From Calothrix brevissima NIES-22 (GTDB lineage: Bacteria > Cyanobacteriota > Cyanobacteriia > Cyanobacteriales > Nostocaceae), in contig NZ_AP018207.1 in assembly GCF_002367995.1 (NCBI RefSeq), positions 6,150,646 through 6,214,645 of the forward strand: a DNA stretch of 64,000 bases. Reading direction: 5' to 3'. Numbering within the stretch: the stretch's first letter is position 1; each line of letters opens with the position of its first letter. Of this stretch, positions 43,879-52,711 are shown piece by piece. The position numbers and the translations under genes were made by a program. Below the pieces are notes generated by a model. The model was given only the letters and a program-made list of their open reading frames with translations, was not told the origin of the DNA and searched no databases.

Positions 43879-44160
43879 CTAGCAGCAGTAGACTCTACAA
43901 TAAACTTCACCGGATTCTCGGTAGATTCCGAACCTCAACAGCAATGGGAAGAATTTAGACAGCGACAAGATGAACAAATGCTCAGACAACAGCAGCGTCT
44001 CGAACAATTTAGGCTGCAAAATGAGCTAAGACAACAACAGCCACCCTGACGATTGAGACAGCAACCGTTTGGACAATTTAGACAAAATCAATTGCTAATC
44101 CAGCAAAGACAGCAAATGGATACATTGAAGCTACAGCAGAAACTCAGACAGCAGCCGTAA
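43879..44160 (+). pseudogene. Broken Q/R-rich reading frame
   Basis: From 43879 the plus strand reads LAAVDSTINFTGFSVDSEPQ, then QQWEEFRQRQDEQMLRQQQR and similar Q-rich sequence, to a TGA at 44047-44049, and continues in the same frame as RLRQQPFGQFRQNQLL and so on to a TAA at 44158. A TAG at 43876 precedes it, and the only in-frame ATG before the TGA is at 43978. The opening LAAVDSTINF looks like the end of a signal peptide. It is probably a decayed secreted Q-rich protein gene. Confidence 0.45.
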
Positions 44161-44231
44161 GGGTTGTTTTTTCAAAATTAAGTAGTGGGTTGAGAAATGC
44201 GATCGCAATAATACTCGATTATCCAGCAAAC

Positions 44232-44852
44232 TTAAGCCCACTGGCGTAGTTTTTTATGTACCTGGGCTAAATACCACATATAATCATCAATCTTGTAATC
44301 ATCAGCAGCTTTAACTATATATTCCTGCGCTAATTCCAGATTATTCTCAGCTTCGTAATATAATCCTAAATAAAGGTGACTGTAAAAATTACCTTTTTTT
44401 CCTTCAGATTGACCAACATTCAAAACATCATCAACTGTACAATTCCCTGCGTATAAATCGTACACGCTGCGCATAATTCGCCTGGGGTCATTTTTTACAG
44501 GTAATAGCGAATTCTTTGCTGATTCCACCCCCGAAAGTCTAGCTATACAGAGATATAGCCATACTGTTTCCTCTACATCTTGGGCGTTAACAGTCAAATC
44601 AATCTCAAATTGTGCCGCACCTTCAGCAAATCTTTCTGCATAATAATAAGATAGTCCCCGTTGCCATAGATATGGTTTAAGACGCTCATCTAATTTTTCT
44701 GCTGTATCAAAATCTTGAATAGATTCATCAACTTTGGCTAATTGAAAGTAAACCATTCCACGCCGAATATAAGCATGAGGATTGTTTGGCTGATTGCGGA
44801 TAGTTTCATACCAACGCTGGAGTTGATTTTCTAATGAATTGTTAAAAAACAT
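44232..44852 (-). CDS. TPR-like repeat protein
   Basis: A 206-residue protein with TPR-like helical pairs: PHAYIRRGMVYFQLAKVDESIQDFDTA, LKPYLWQRGLSYYYAERFAEGAAQF, and a later SHLYLGLYYEAENNLELAQEYI. A lower-complexity helical stretch lies between. This is the pattern of small scaffold proteins common in cyanobacteria. I chose the ATG at 44852 (MFFNNSLENQLQRWYETI) because the 23 codons upstream read as non-homologous sequence. Confidence 0.75.
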   Translation of the reverse strand: MFFNNSLENQLQRWYETIRNQPNNPHAYIRRGMVYFQLAKVDESIQDFDTAEKLDERLKPYLWQRGLSYYYAERFAEGAAQFEIDLTVNAQDVEETVWLYLCIARLSGVESAKNSLLPVKNDPRRIMRSVYDLYAGNCTVDDVLNVGQSEGKKGNFYSHLYLGLYYEAENNLELAQEYIVKAADDYKIDDYMWYLAQVHKKLRQWA

Positions 44853-44977
44853 AATTTTGAGCTTTGCATTTTTAGTGGTGAGGATTGAAGTCTTAACTAA
44901 TAAATAGACTACTAAGTACACAATTTCATTAATTCATAGCAAATTAGATTAGGAAATACTCTGCGAAACTTTGTCTT

Positions 44978-45017
44978 GAAAAGTTCTGATCGCCGGCTTC
45001 CGGCGCTCAGACTTTTC
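44978..45017. repeat. Palindromic dispersed repeat (GAAAAGTT...ACTTTTC)
   Basis: Outer arms GAAAAGTTCTGA and TCAGACTTTTC enclose GCCGG/CCGGC. A second member with the same outer arms but a ggggg/ccccc core lies at 52582-52625. The shared frame with different cores suggests one mobile palindrome family. Confidence 0.7.
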
Positions 45018-45076
45018 GCTGCGCTAACCTCCGCGTTCCTTTGCGTTTAAAAGTTATGAACTTATGCAAAGCCTTA

Positions 45077-45670
45077 CTAAGTAATACACCAATTTTGCAC
45101 ATGAGATAATAATTGCGGAAAGAATTCTTGAAAGTCAGACTCTAAAGCATCATAGTGGGTGATGAGTTCATTGATAGCTGGAGTTAAACTAAGGTGTCTG
45201 TTACATCGTCTTGATAATCTTTTTGATATGCGCAAAAGAGTGATTTCTACACCAGATACATAACGATAAGATCCTAACCAATCTTCAGCAGCTACGCGAG
45301 AAATTACTTCTTTTACCATCATTGGTATTTCACCGGGATAAGCTCTAAATGAACTATATATTTCTGCTGTAAAATCATCTAAAGATACATTGCAATATTC
45401 TGACCAATTTTTTGCTAAGAAATGGTCATAAAAAATATCTACTAGTACGCCAGAAAATCGCCGATAGCTAGAATCAATACGTTGTTTACTTCTTTGTACA
45501 ACTATGTGACTGTCTGTAAATCTATCAATTACTAGATGACAAGCAATTCCCCGTTGGATATGAGAGTTTAATTCCTGGCGCGCCGCACCTTTGACAATAT
45601 CGGCTAGGAGATTACCTAAGCGACTTTCAACATTTGGTTCAGACAATAATAAGTGGGCTAACCAGTTCAT
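45077..45670 (-). CDS. ACP phosphodiesterase-like protein (AcpH family)
   Basis: A 197-residue protein of the acyl-carrier-protein phosphodiesterase family, which removes 4'-phosphopantetheine from ACP. The N-terminal MNWLAHLLLSEPNVESRLGNLLADIVKG and the metal-site candidates H in GIACHLVIDRFTDSH and D/H in VDIFYDHFLAKNW fit the HD-like AcpH fold. The length equals that of E. coli AcpH. The ATG at 45670 is the first codon of the conserved start. Confidence 0.8.
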   Translation of the reverse strand: MNWLAHLLLSEPNVESRLGNLLADIVKGAARQELNSHIQRGIACHLVIDRFTDSHIVVQRSKQRIDSSYRRFSGVLVDIFYDHFLAKNWSEYCNVSLDDFTAEIYSSFRAYPGEIPMMVKEVISRVAAEDWLGSYRYVSGVEITLLRISKRLSRRCNRHLSLTPAINELITHYDALESDFQEFFPQLLSHVQNWCIT

Positions 45671-45956
45671 TTTTGGTTGACGGTTGACGGTTGACTGATA
45701 AGAGAGATTTTTAAACTCTCTTTGTGATATTTACAGCACTGCACAGAAAATTGTGAATCATGGGGATATTCAGTTTAGATTTATCTATGCTGATATAAAA
45801 TCTATATTTTAAATCTTCATTCATAGCGACCTCAAGAAATTTACCAATAAATTGATTTATCTGCGAGATATAGATGCAAATGATGAAACTACTGAAACGT
45901 TAGCTGAATAAAAGAGGCTATATTCAGCAAGGGCAGGGATATATCTATCATTAATT

Positions 45957-47441
45957 ATGAATCAAATAGGTGCCACATCTTGGAATTTAGTTTTGGATAC
46001 CTTCAAGAAAATTTGGGGCTACGATGATTTCCGTCCCCCGCAGGGAGAAATTGTCAGCAGTTTATTAGCTCAAAAAGATGCCTTAATTATTATGCCCACA
46101 GGCGGAGGTAAATCGATTTGTTTTCAACTTCCCGCACTGCTACAAACAGGATTAACTTTGGTAGTTTCCCCTTTAGTGGCGTTGATGGAAAATCAAGTAC
46201 AGGAACTACGTCAGTTAAACCTCAGCGCTGCATTGTTGCATAGTGAATTACCAGCATCCCAACGCCGTTTAACAATGCAAGCATTAGCACAACAAAAACT
46301 GCGATTATTATATTTATCACCAGAAACTTTACTGAGTGCGCCAGTTTGGGAAATTTTATCTCAGCCCCAATTGCAGATTAATGGCATCATTCTTGATGAA
46401 GCCCATTGTTTAGTGCAATGGGGTGAAACCTTTCGTCCAGCTTATCGCAGATTAGGTGCAGTGCGCCCAGCTTTGCTGCAATCGAAACCACCAGGAACGA
46501 AAATTAGTGTAGCAGCTTTTACCGCCACTGCCGACCCTGTAGCGCAAAAAACCATCGCCACAGTTTTACAATTACAACAACCAGATATTTATCGTCTCAA
46601 TCCTTACCGTCAGAATCTGCATCTTAACGTCTGCATAGCTTGGACTCCGAGAGGAAGAAAGCAGAAATTACGCAAATTTATCCAAAATCGCCCGCAACAA
46701 GCCGGATTAGTCTATGTGCGCACCCGCCGCGATAGCGAGGATTTAGCCGCATGGTTTACGGAAATGGGTTATGCTACAGCTGCGTACCATGCAGGTTTGA
46801 GTGCAACAGAACGGCGGGCGGTGGAAGCTAGCTGGTTAAGTGGTAAAATGCCATTTGTGGTATGTACCTGTGCATTTGGTATGGGGATTAATAAACCAGA
46901 TGTGCGTTGGGTTATACATTATCACGCACCCTTGCTGCTTTCAGAATATGTGCAAGAAATCGGACGCGCTGGAAGAGATGGGAAACCAGCCGAAGCTTTA
47001 ACGTTAATCAGCGAACCTACAGGATGGTTAGATGGGGAAGATAAACAGAGACAGGAGTTTTTTGCACAACAAATGCGATCGCAACAGCAAACCGCACAGC
47101 AATTAAGCAAAAAACTACCCAAACAGGGAGAAGTAAACACTGTAGTACGACAATTTCCCCAAAGTGCGATCGCTCTTTCTCTACTCCATAGTAGCGGTCA
47201 ATTAAACTGGCTTGACCCATTTCATTATCAAATTCAACCAGGAGTCAACAAACAGCCAGTAAACCAACTTGCAGCCGCCAAGCAAATGCATCAGTATTTA
47301 CATAGTAAACATTGTCGCTGGCAATTTTTATTAACCGCCTTTGGTTTTGACAAAGAAGCAGCTAACTGGCGTTGCGGACATTGCGATCGCTGTATAAGGC
47401 AGAAGGCAGGAGGCAGAAGGCAGAAGGGAAGAGGGTTGTAA
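45957..47441 (+). CDS. recQ: RecQ-family DEAH-box DNA helicase
   Basis: A 494-residue 3'-5' helicase. Motif 0 FRPPQGE, Walker A MPTGGGKSICFQ, DEAH (IILDEAHCLVQWG), motif III AFTATADP and motif VI QEIGRAGRDGKP are complete. The zinc-binding end is CRWQ...CGHCDRCI. It lacks the HRDC domain of E. coli RecQ, like other short cyanobacterial RecQ proteins. The final dozen residues (KAGGRRQKGRGL) are read from a 7-nt tandem repeat beyond the last zinc cysteine. Confidence 0.9.
   Translation: MNQIGATSWNLVLDTFKKIWGYDDFRPPQGEIVSSLLAQKDALIIMPTGGGKSICFQLPALLQTGLTLVVSPLVALMENQVQELRQLNLSAALLHSELPASQRRLTMQALAQQKLRLLYLSPETLLSAPVWEILSQPQLQINGIILDEAHCLVQWGETFRPAYRRLGAVRPALLQSKPPGTKISVAAFTATADPVAQKTIATVLQLQQPDIYRLNPYRQNLHLNVCIAWTPRGRKQKLRKFIQNRPQQAGLVYVRTRRDSEDLAAWFTEMGYATAAYHAGLSATERRAVEASWLSGKMPFVVCTCAFGMGINKPDVRWVIHYHAPLLLSEYVQEIGRAGRDGKPAEALTLISEPTGWLDGEDKQRQEFFAQQMRSQQQTAQQLSKKLPKQGEVNTVVRQFPQSAIALSLLHSSGQLNWLDPFHYQIQPGVNKQPVNQLAAAKQMHQYLHSKHCRWQFLLTAFGFDKEAANWRCGHCDRCIRQKAGGRRQKGRGL
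47398..47427. repeat. 7-nt tandem repeat inside the 3' end of recQ
   Basis: GGCAGAA-type units run through the end of the recQ reading frame and alter its C-terminus. The same motif recurs on the opposite strand at about 47540-47595 (CTTCTGCCCTCTGCC), before pheS. Confidence 0.75.
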
Positions 47442-47596
47442 GCTGATTCATCTTTCTTTACATGGTTGGGTTTTTCCATGCCTACTTACGCCTTTTAAAC
47501 TTTGAGCATAATCATTAGTACCTTAAAACCCTGTTGCCAGAGGGCAGAAATATTTACTCAAACCTTCTGCCTTCTGCCCTCTGCCCTCTGCCTTCT

Positions 47597-48589
47597 TTAA
47601 AACTGGCGTAAAAAGCGCAAATCGCTAGCGTACAACCGACGAATATCATCCATTTGATGTAAAACCATCGCAAACCGTTCTACACCAAAACCAGCAGCAA
47701 AGCCAGTATAAATTTCTGGGTCATAACCTACAGATTTTAAAACATTTGGATCGACCATCCCGCAACCCATTACTTCCAACCAGCGCCCATTCCATTGCAA
47801 ATCCACTTCGGCAGAAGGTTCGGTAAAGGGGAAGTAACTCGCACGGAAGCGAATTGGTAAATCGCCAAACATAGCTTGCAAAAATACCTTAATTGTGCCT
47901 TTGAGGTCTGTAAATGTTAACCCCTCATCAATGGCTAAAAGTTCTATTTGATGGAAAACGGCTGAGTGTGTTGCATCGACGTTATCCCGGCGATAAACTC
48001 GTCCTGGCGCTACTACCCGAATTGGCGGTTCTTCAGTTTCCATGTAACGAATTTGCACGGAAGAAGTGTGAGTCCGCAGCAAATTACCATCAGGCAAGTA
48101 AAATGTATCTTGCATATCGCGGGCGGGATGGTCAGGCGGAGTATTCAACGCCTCAAAATTATAATAATCTGTTTCCATTTCCGGCCCTTGCGCCACAGTG
48201 TAGCCCATGCCCACAAAAATATCTAGCGCCCGGTCAATAATACCATTGAGGGGGTGAATTCGACCTTGGGGGCTGAAAATTCCCGGCATAGTTACATCCA
48301 GTGTTTCCGCTTCTAACTGGGCTTGAATTTGCGCAGTTTCTAAAGCGGTGCGCTGCTTATCTAAACTATCTTGTAAAGATTCTTTAACAGTATTGGCGAT
48401 CGCTCCAATTTTCGGGCGTTCTTCTGCACTCATTTGCCCCATACTGCGCAACAGTGCCCCCAGTTGCCCTTTTTTACCCAGATAGCTGACTCTGAGTTCT
48501 TCTAGGCGTTCTAAGGTATCAGCAGCTGCGATCGCTTGTTCTCCTTCCTGCCGTAGTGCTAAAAGTTGAGCCTCTAAATTGCTAGTCAT
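47597..48589 (-). CDS. pheS: Phenylalanyl-tRNA synthetase alpha subunit
   Basis: A 330-residue class II synthetase subunit that pairs with PheT to charge tRNA-Phe. The N-terminal coiled coil ([16 protein letters not shown] onward, about 1-90) binds tRNA; catalytic motifs follow: [23 protein letters not shown], motif 2 [21 protein letters not shown], and motif 3 [19 protein letters not shown]. The length is normal. pheT is not in this window, so the subunit genes are unlinked, as is usual in cyanobacteria. A distinct PheS-like protein lies at 7139-8134. Confidence 0.97.
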   Translation of the reverse strand: MTSNLEAQLLALRQEGEQAIAAADTLERLEELRVSYLGKKGQLGALLRSMGQMSAEERPKIGAIANTVKESLQDSLDKQRTALETAQIQAQLEAETLDVTMPGIFSPQGRIHPLNGIIDRALDIFVGMGYTVAQGPEMETDYYNFEALNTPPDHPARDMQDTFYLPDGNLLRTHTSSVQIRYMETEEPPIRVVAPGRVYRRDNVDATHSAVFHQIELLAIDEGLTFTDLKGTIKVFLQAMFGDLPIRFRASYFPFTEPSAEVDLQWNGRWLEVMGCGMVDPNVLKSVGYDPEIYTGFAAGFGVERFAMVLHQMDDIRRLYASDLRFLRQF

Positions 48590-48958
48590 TAGTTAATACT
48601 CAAGAGTCAATGGTCAATAGTCATTGGTCATTGGTCATTAGTTCCCTAACTGAGAGCAAATCACCAATGAGCTTAGTAATATGAGCTTAACAGGCCAAAG
48701 GCAAGGAACTACTCAATAATCAAGTTTGAAGTATTTTGTCTGCTATTTGTGACCCTCGACATTGACAAATAGCCAATAACCAATAACTAATGACTAAGGG
48801 AACTCCAAAAAATAAATTATTCGGTTCAAGTCCTTGGCTGTTAACTGTGAACCGTCAACAGTCAACAGTCAACGGTCAACAGTGAACAATAGGAATGGAA
48901 TACTTTTTGACTTGGAAGTCCCTAATGACCAATGACAAATGACTAATGACCAATCACC
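48590..48958. other. Intergenic tandem-repeat region
   Basis: This 369-bp gap is mostly heptamer repeats (TGGTCAT, TAATGAC, GTCAACA types), interrupted by the MITE-like insertion at 48797-48923. No gene is seen. Confidence 0.7.
48797..48923. mobile_element. 127-bp MITE-like insertion with TAA target duplication
   Basis: The ends GGGAACTCC (left) and GGAAGTCCC (right) begin imperfect inverted repeats of roughly 27 bp, the right one running back through GACTTGGAAGTCCC. TAA flanks both sides. Removing the element and one TAA restores an uninterrupted TAATGAC heptamer tract across the junction, which is strong evidence of insertion into an existing repeat. There is no reading frame inside. Confidence 0.65.
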
Positions 48959-49756
48959 ATGAAATTACTCATTAGCAATGATGACGGAGTTTCTGCTCTA
49001 GGTATTCGTACCTTAGCCAACAGTTTAGCAGAAGCCGGTCATGATGTGACTGTAGTTTGCCCAGACCGAGAGCGATCGGCCACCGGTCATGGATTAACCT
49101 TACACCAACCGATTCGCGCTGAAATTGTCGAGTCAATTTTTCACCCCAATGTCAAAGCTTGGGCTTGCGATGGTACGCCCTCAGACTGTGTGAAATTGGC
49201 GCTTTGGGCTTTATTAGAATCTCCCCCCGATTTAGTACTGTCTGGAATTAATCAAGGCGCTAATTTAGGCACGGAAATTCTCTATTCCGGAACCGTGTCT
49301 GCCGCGATGGAAGGTATAATAGAAGGTCTTCCCAGTATAGCTTTCAGCCTTGCCAGTCACACATATAAAGACTATCAAGCTGCTGCTCGCTTTGCCCAAA
49401 ATCTCGTAGCCCAACTGGCTGCCAAACCTCTGCCTGAGTTAATGTTACTTAATGTAAATATTCCCCCAGTGAAGTGGGAAGAAATTGCTGGCGTAGCGAT
49501 TACACGACAGGGAGTACGGCGCTATGTGGATGTATTTGATAAGCGCGTCGATCCTCGTGGTAAAACCTACTACTGGTTAACCGGTGAAGTGCTTGAGGAT
49601 GTCGAACCCCCAGAAGGTTTAAATTTGCCTCAACACATCCCCATTGATGTGCATGTTATCCGTAAAAATTACATTAGTGTCACGCCATTACAATACAATC
49701 TTACCTACGCAACTGGCATTAACCAATTAGCGGATTGGGAATTTAAACTTACGTAA
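48959..49756 (+). CDS. surE: 5'-nucleotidase / exopolyphosphatase SurE
   Basis: A 265-residue phosphatase. The metal-binding ISNDDG at residues 5-10, [17 protein letters not shown], and [25 protein letters not shown] are the SurE signatures. SurE dephosphorylates nucleoside 5'- and 3'-monophosphates and short polyphosphate with Mn or Mg. The ATG at 48959 directly follows the heptamer repeat tract, so the promoter and ribosome-binding site are embedded in repeats. It belongs to the housekeeping stretch with ribF and pheS. Confidence 0.96.
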   Translation: MKLLISNDDGVSALGIRTLANSLAEAGHDVTVVCPDRERSATGHGLTLHQPIRAEIVESIFHPNVKAWACDGTPSDCVKLALWALLESPPDLVLSGINQGANLGTEILYSGTVSAAMEGIIEGLPSIAFSLASHTYKDYQAAARFAQNLVAQLAAKPLPELMLLNVNIPPVKWEEIAGVAITRQGVRRYVDVFDKRVDPRGKTYYWLTGEVLEDVEPPEGLNLPQHIPIDVHVIRKNYISVTPLQYNLTYATGINQLADWEFKLT

Positions 49757-50049
49757 TAACTTTGTCTTCTTTAGAAAAATTTGCAACTTTGGAGGTATTT
49801 AAATCCATTCTCCCGAAATTTAGGCTATAAAGTAGGAGCGCTCTCGATCCCATCGCTAAACTCAATCCTAATAACTTAGGATTTTGGCTTAGTAATGTCT
49901 CACTCAAGCTGACAAAAATAGCCTGAAAAAGGGTATGCTGTTTTACCAAGAAATTCTCCTCTATTAAAATGGTAAGACCGCATAAACTGAAGAATAATCA
50001 GTAACAATTTGTTTTATCGATCGCCCGTTCAGTCCAGAAAGCAACACCC

Positions 50050-50934
50050 ATGTCTAGGTTAGAACACCAATTTACCGTGCAATTTTGGGGCGTTCGCGGC
50101 AGCATCCCCAGTCCAGGGACACATACCGTGCGTTATGGCGGTAACACCCCTTGCGTCGCCATGCAAGTAGGTGGTAACTGCTTAATTTTCGATGGTGGCA
50201 CCGGGCTACATGTTTTGGGGCAATCTTTATTGTCACAAATGCCGTTAGAAGGTCATCTATTTTTCACCCATTCTCACTGGGATCACATGCAAGGATTTCC
50301 ATTCTTTGCACCAGGGTTTGTCAAGGGAAACAGTTTTAAAATCTACGGCGCAATTGCTCCCGATGGTTCCACAATTGAACAGCGCCTGAATGACCAAATG
50401 CTGCACCCCAATTTTCCGGTGCCTTTGCAAATTATGCAGGCTAACTTGAATTTTTGTGACATTACACCGGGGCAACCAATACATATTAATGACATTACCG
50501 TAGAAACAGCACCACTTAATCACCCTGGTGAAGCGGTAGGATATCGCGTCAACTGGCTTGGCGGTGCTGCGGCTTACATTACTGATACAGAACATTTTCC
50601 CGATCGCCTGGATGAAAATGTCCTGTGGCTAGCCCGGAATGCCGATGTGCTGATTTATGATTCTACTTATACTGATGAAGAGTATCATTCGCCCACATCG
50701 CCGAGAATTGGTTGGGGACATTCCACTTGGCAAGAAGCGGTAAAAATTGCTAAAGCTGCTAAGGTGAAGACTCTGGTAATTTTCCACCACGATCCTGCTC
50801 ATAACGATGATTTTTTAGATAAAATCGCCAAACAAGCGGTAGAGCAATTCCCTAATGCCATCATGGCCAAGGAAGGGTTAGTAGTCAATATTCCCGTTTC
50901 CCTGCCTTTATCAGAATCTTTATCAGTCAGCTAA
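50050..50934 (+). CDS. MBL-fold metallo-hydrolase
   Basis: A 294-residue metallo-beta-lactamase-fold enzyme. The signature THSHWDHMQGFPFF supplies the metal-binding H-x-H-x-D-H, followed by NHPGEAVGYR and TDTEHF, and YDSTYTDEEY with H in WGHSTWQEA. The opening FWGVRGSIPSPGTHTVRYGGNTPCV is typical of a bacterial subgroup related to phosphodiesterases and RNase Z-like proteins. The substrate is unknown. Start ATG at 50050. Confidence 0.85.
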   Translation: MSRLEHQFTVQFWGVRGSIPSPGTHTVRYGGNTPCVAMQVGGNCLIFDGGTGLHVLGQSLLSQMPLEGHLFFTHSHWDHMQGFPFFAPGFVKGNSFKIYGAIAPDGSTIEQRLNDQMLHPNFPVPLQIMQANLNFCDITPGQPIHINDITVETAPLNHPGEAVGYRVNWLGGAAAYITDTEHFPDRLDENVLWLARNADVLIYDSTYTDEEYHSPTSPRIGWGHSTWQEAVKIAKAAKVKTLVIFHHDPAHNDDFLDKIAKQAVEQFPNAIMAKEGLVVNIPVSLPLSESLSVS

Positions 50935-51027
50935 TTTTTTGTTTAAAGGTAGCAGTCGCATTGATTCGAGATTTTAGATTAGATTGTTGATCGGAAGCTC
51001 TCAGCAAGAGAGTGGCCTTTGAGGTAA

Positions 51028-51307
51028 ACTGCGAAAACTGAAGAACAAGCTTTGCGAGTTCATCAGAGGAGCAAACAAGCCTGGAGAATAACTCTGTTGG
51101 GGCTTTTGCGAGTCAAACCTCGCCACAAGCCAAAATGGCTATGGTATCGGGTGCTATGGACTGAGTAACGAGCGGTTAACCGTTGGCGACTTTCCTGAGA
51201 GTATGCTGTGGCTAAACAGTCAGTTATGTCATTCCTTGGCTGATGGCAAAAAATGTCATCTCGCCTGCGATCGCATTTTCTCCTCTAGGCGGTTACCCAT
51301 CAGGTAG
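51028..51307 (+). pseudogene. Frameshifted small basic protein gene
   Basis: One frame reads EEQALRVHQRSKQAWRITL, then LGLLRVKPRHKPKWLWYRVLW, up to a TAA at 51166-51168. One base later the next frame, from 51161, continues as LSNERLTVGDFPESMLWLNS, then QLCHSLADGKKCHLACDRIFS, to a TAG at 51305. Both halves have protein-like composition and join without a gap, so this was one gene of about 90 codons broken by a one-base shift. There is also no start codon in the first half other than a TTG. The family is unknown. Confidence 0.55.
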
Positions 51308-51379
51308 CTTGTGGCTGATAGCTAAATAAACCTAAAATCCCAGAATCAAGTGCTAAATTTGTCTCAAAATGGGTGTTCT

Positions 51380-52438
51380 GTGTGGGTTGCTTCTGCAACC
51401 GAAGAACTGTTAACGCCAACGGCTGTGGCTCTTGGCAAATTTGATGGCGTGCATCTTGGTCATCAAAGAGTAATTCAACCAGTTTTGCAGCGAGTAAACA
51501 AACAAGTCCCACCAAGGACTTTGGATGCAGAAGAGAGCAATGTACTCGAACTCTCACCCACAGACGCTACAAACCATATATACTCAACTGTTGTCACCTT
51601 TCATCCCCATCCACAGGAGTTTTTTTCGGGACAACCCAGGGCGTTATTAACTCCCCTAGATGAAAAAGTTGCCCAATTGCGATCGCTCGGCATAGAACAG
51701 CTAGTACTATTACCCTTTGATAAAGAATTATCAGCTTTATCGCCCGAAGAATTTGTCGAAAAAATTCTCGTGCAAAAACTGCGATGTCAGCAGCTGAGTG
51801 TGGGACAAGATTTTTGTTTTGGCAAACAGCGTACCGGTACAGCCAGGGATTTACAACTACTCGCCGCAAAATATGATATCCCTGTCACCATAGTTACTCT
51901 AGAAAAATACGCAGGTAAGGCTGAATTACCACCAGAAAATCATTGTGTCGATTTTCTACCTACACCAGATTTACCAATTAGCACTTCTCTCATCCGCCAA
52001 ACCTTAGAAAATGGCGATGTCAAAAATGCAAATCTTTTATTAGGCAGGCCTTACAGTCTATTTGGGCTGGTGATTCAAGGGCAACAACTAGGTAGAACCA
52101 TTGGCTTTCCTACCGCAAATTTGCAACTTCCAAAAGATAAATTTTTACCCCGCTTTGGTGTTTATGCCGTGCGCGTTTTCCTCACAGAGCCAACATCACA
52201 GACATCTGTCCCCCTATTGGGAGTGATGAATATCGGTAATCGTCCCACCGTTGCAGGTATCAATACATCGGTAGAAGTCCATTTATTCGATTGGGCGGGA
52301 GACTTGTACGGTAAACAGTTAGCTGTGCAGCTGGTGGAATTTTTACGCCCCGAACAAAAATTTTCTTCCCTAGAAGCACTTAAAGCACAAATTCAACTCG
52401 ATTGCAATATCGCGAAAGAAGTTTTGCTATTTCCATGA
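51380..52438 (+). CDS. ribF: Bifunctional riboflavin kinase / FAD synthetase
   Basis: A 352-residue two-domain enzyme making FMN and FAD. The N-terminal adenylyltransferase has ALGKFDGVHLGHQRVI and the FxPHPxxF motif TFHPHPQEFFSG; the C-terminal kinase has GRTIGFPTANLQLP, FGVYAVRV and MNIGNRPTV. Between VGQDFCFGKQRTG and the kinase the family pattern is complete. GTG at 51380 (MWVASATEELLTPTAVALG) matches cyanobacterial RibF N-termini; GTG at 51350, ten codons earlier, is also possible. Confidence 0.93.
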   Translation: MWVASATEELLTPTAVALGKFDGVHLGHQRVIQPVLQRVNKQVPPRTLDAEESNVLELSPTDATNHIYSTVVTFHPHPQEFFSGQPRALLTPLDEKVAQLRSLGIEQLVLLPFDKELSALSPEEFVEKILVQKLRCQQLSVGQDFCFGKQRTGTARDLQLLAAKYDIPVTIVTLEKYAGKAELPPENHCVDFLPTPDLPISTSLIRQTLENGDVKNANLLLGRPYSLFGLVIQGQQLGRTIGFPTANLQLPKDKFLPRFGVYAVRVFLTEPTSQTSVPLLGVMNIGNRPTVAGINTSVEVHLFDWAGDLYGKQLAVQLVEFLRPEQKFSSLEALKAQIQLDCNIAKEVLLFP

Positions 52439-52581
52439 TGAGTTGTGCCCCTTGATTGGGAACAATAAAGGGGCTAGGGGATGAGGCAAGGGGGCAGGGA
52501 GAGCAGGGAGCAGGGGGACAAGGAATTTTAGATTTTAGATTTGCGATTTTGGATTCCAATCTAAAATCTAAAATCCGTCTT

Positions 52582-52625
52582 GAAAAGTTTGCTCAACGGG
52601 GGGAACCCCCGCACGCAACTTTTCG
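52582..52625. repeat. Palindromic dispersed repeat, second family member
   Basis: GAAAAGTTTGC and GCAACTTTTC enclose a ggggg-aa-ccccc hairpin. It has the same outer frame as 44978-45017. It is followed by the CCCAATG tandem tract. Confidence 0.7.
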
Positions 52626-52647
52626 CAAAATCCAAAATTGTTTCTAT

Positions 52648-52706
52648 GCCCAATGCCCCATGCCCAATGCCCAATGCCCAATGCCCAATGCCCTATACCC
52701 AATCCT
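52648..52706. repeat. CCCAATG heptamer tract abutting the MoxR start
   Basis: CCCAATG units and variants run up to about six bases before the moxR start codon. They contain in-frame ATGs that would add an artefactual MPNA-repeat leader to the protein. Confidence 0.8.
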
Positions 52707-52711
52707 GGTGC

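Noticed and set aside
48823-48833. GGTTCAAGTCC, a tRNA T-arm-like sequence
   Set aside because: No matching T-stem, anticodon arm or acceptor stem can be built around it; it lies inside the MITE-like insertion.
49749-49949. 66-codon minus-strand frame between surE and the MBL hydrolase gene
   Set aside because: No ribosome-binding site, no recognisable motif, and it overlaps the end of surE.
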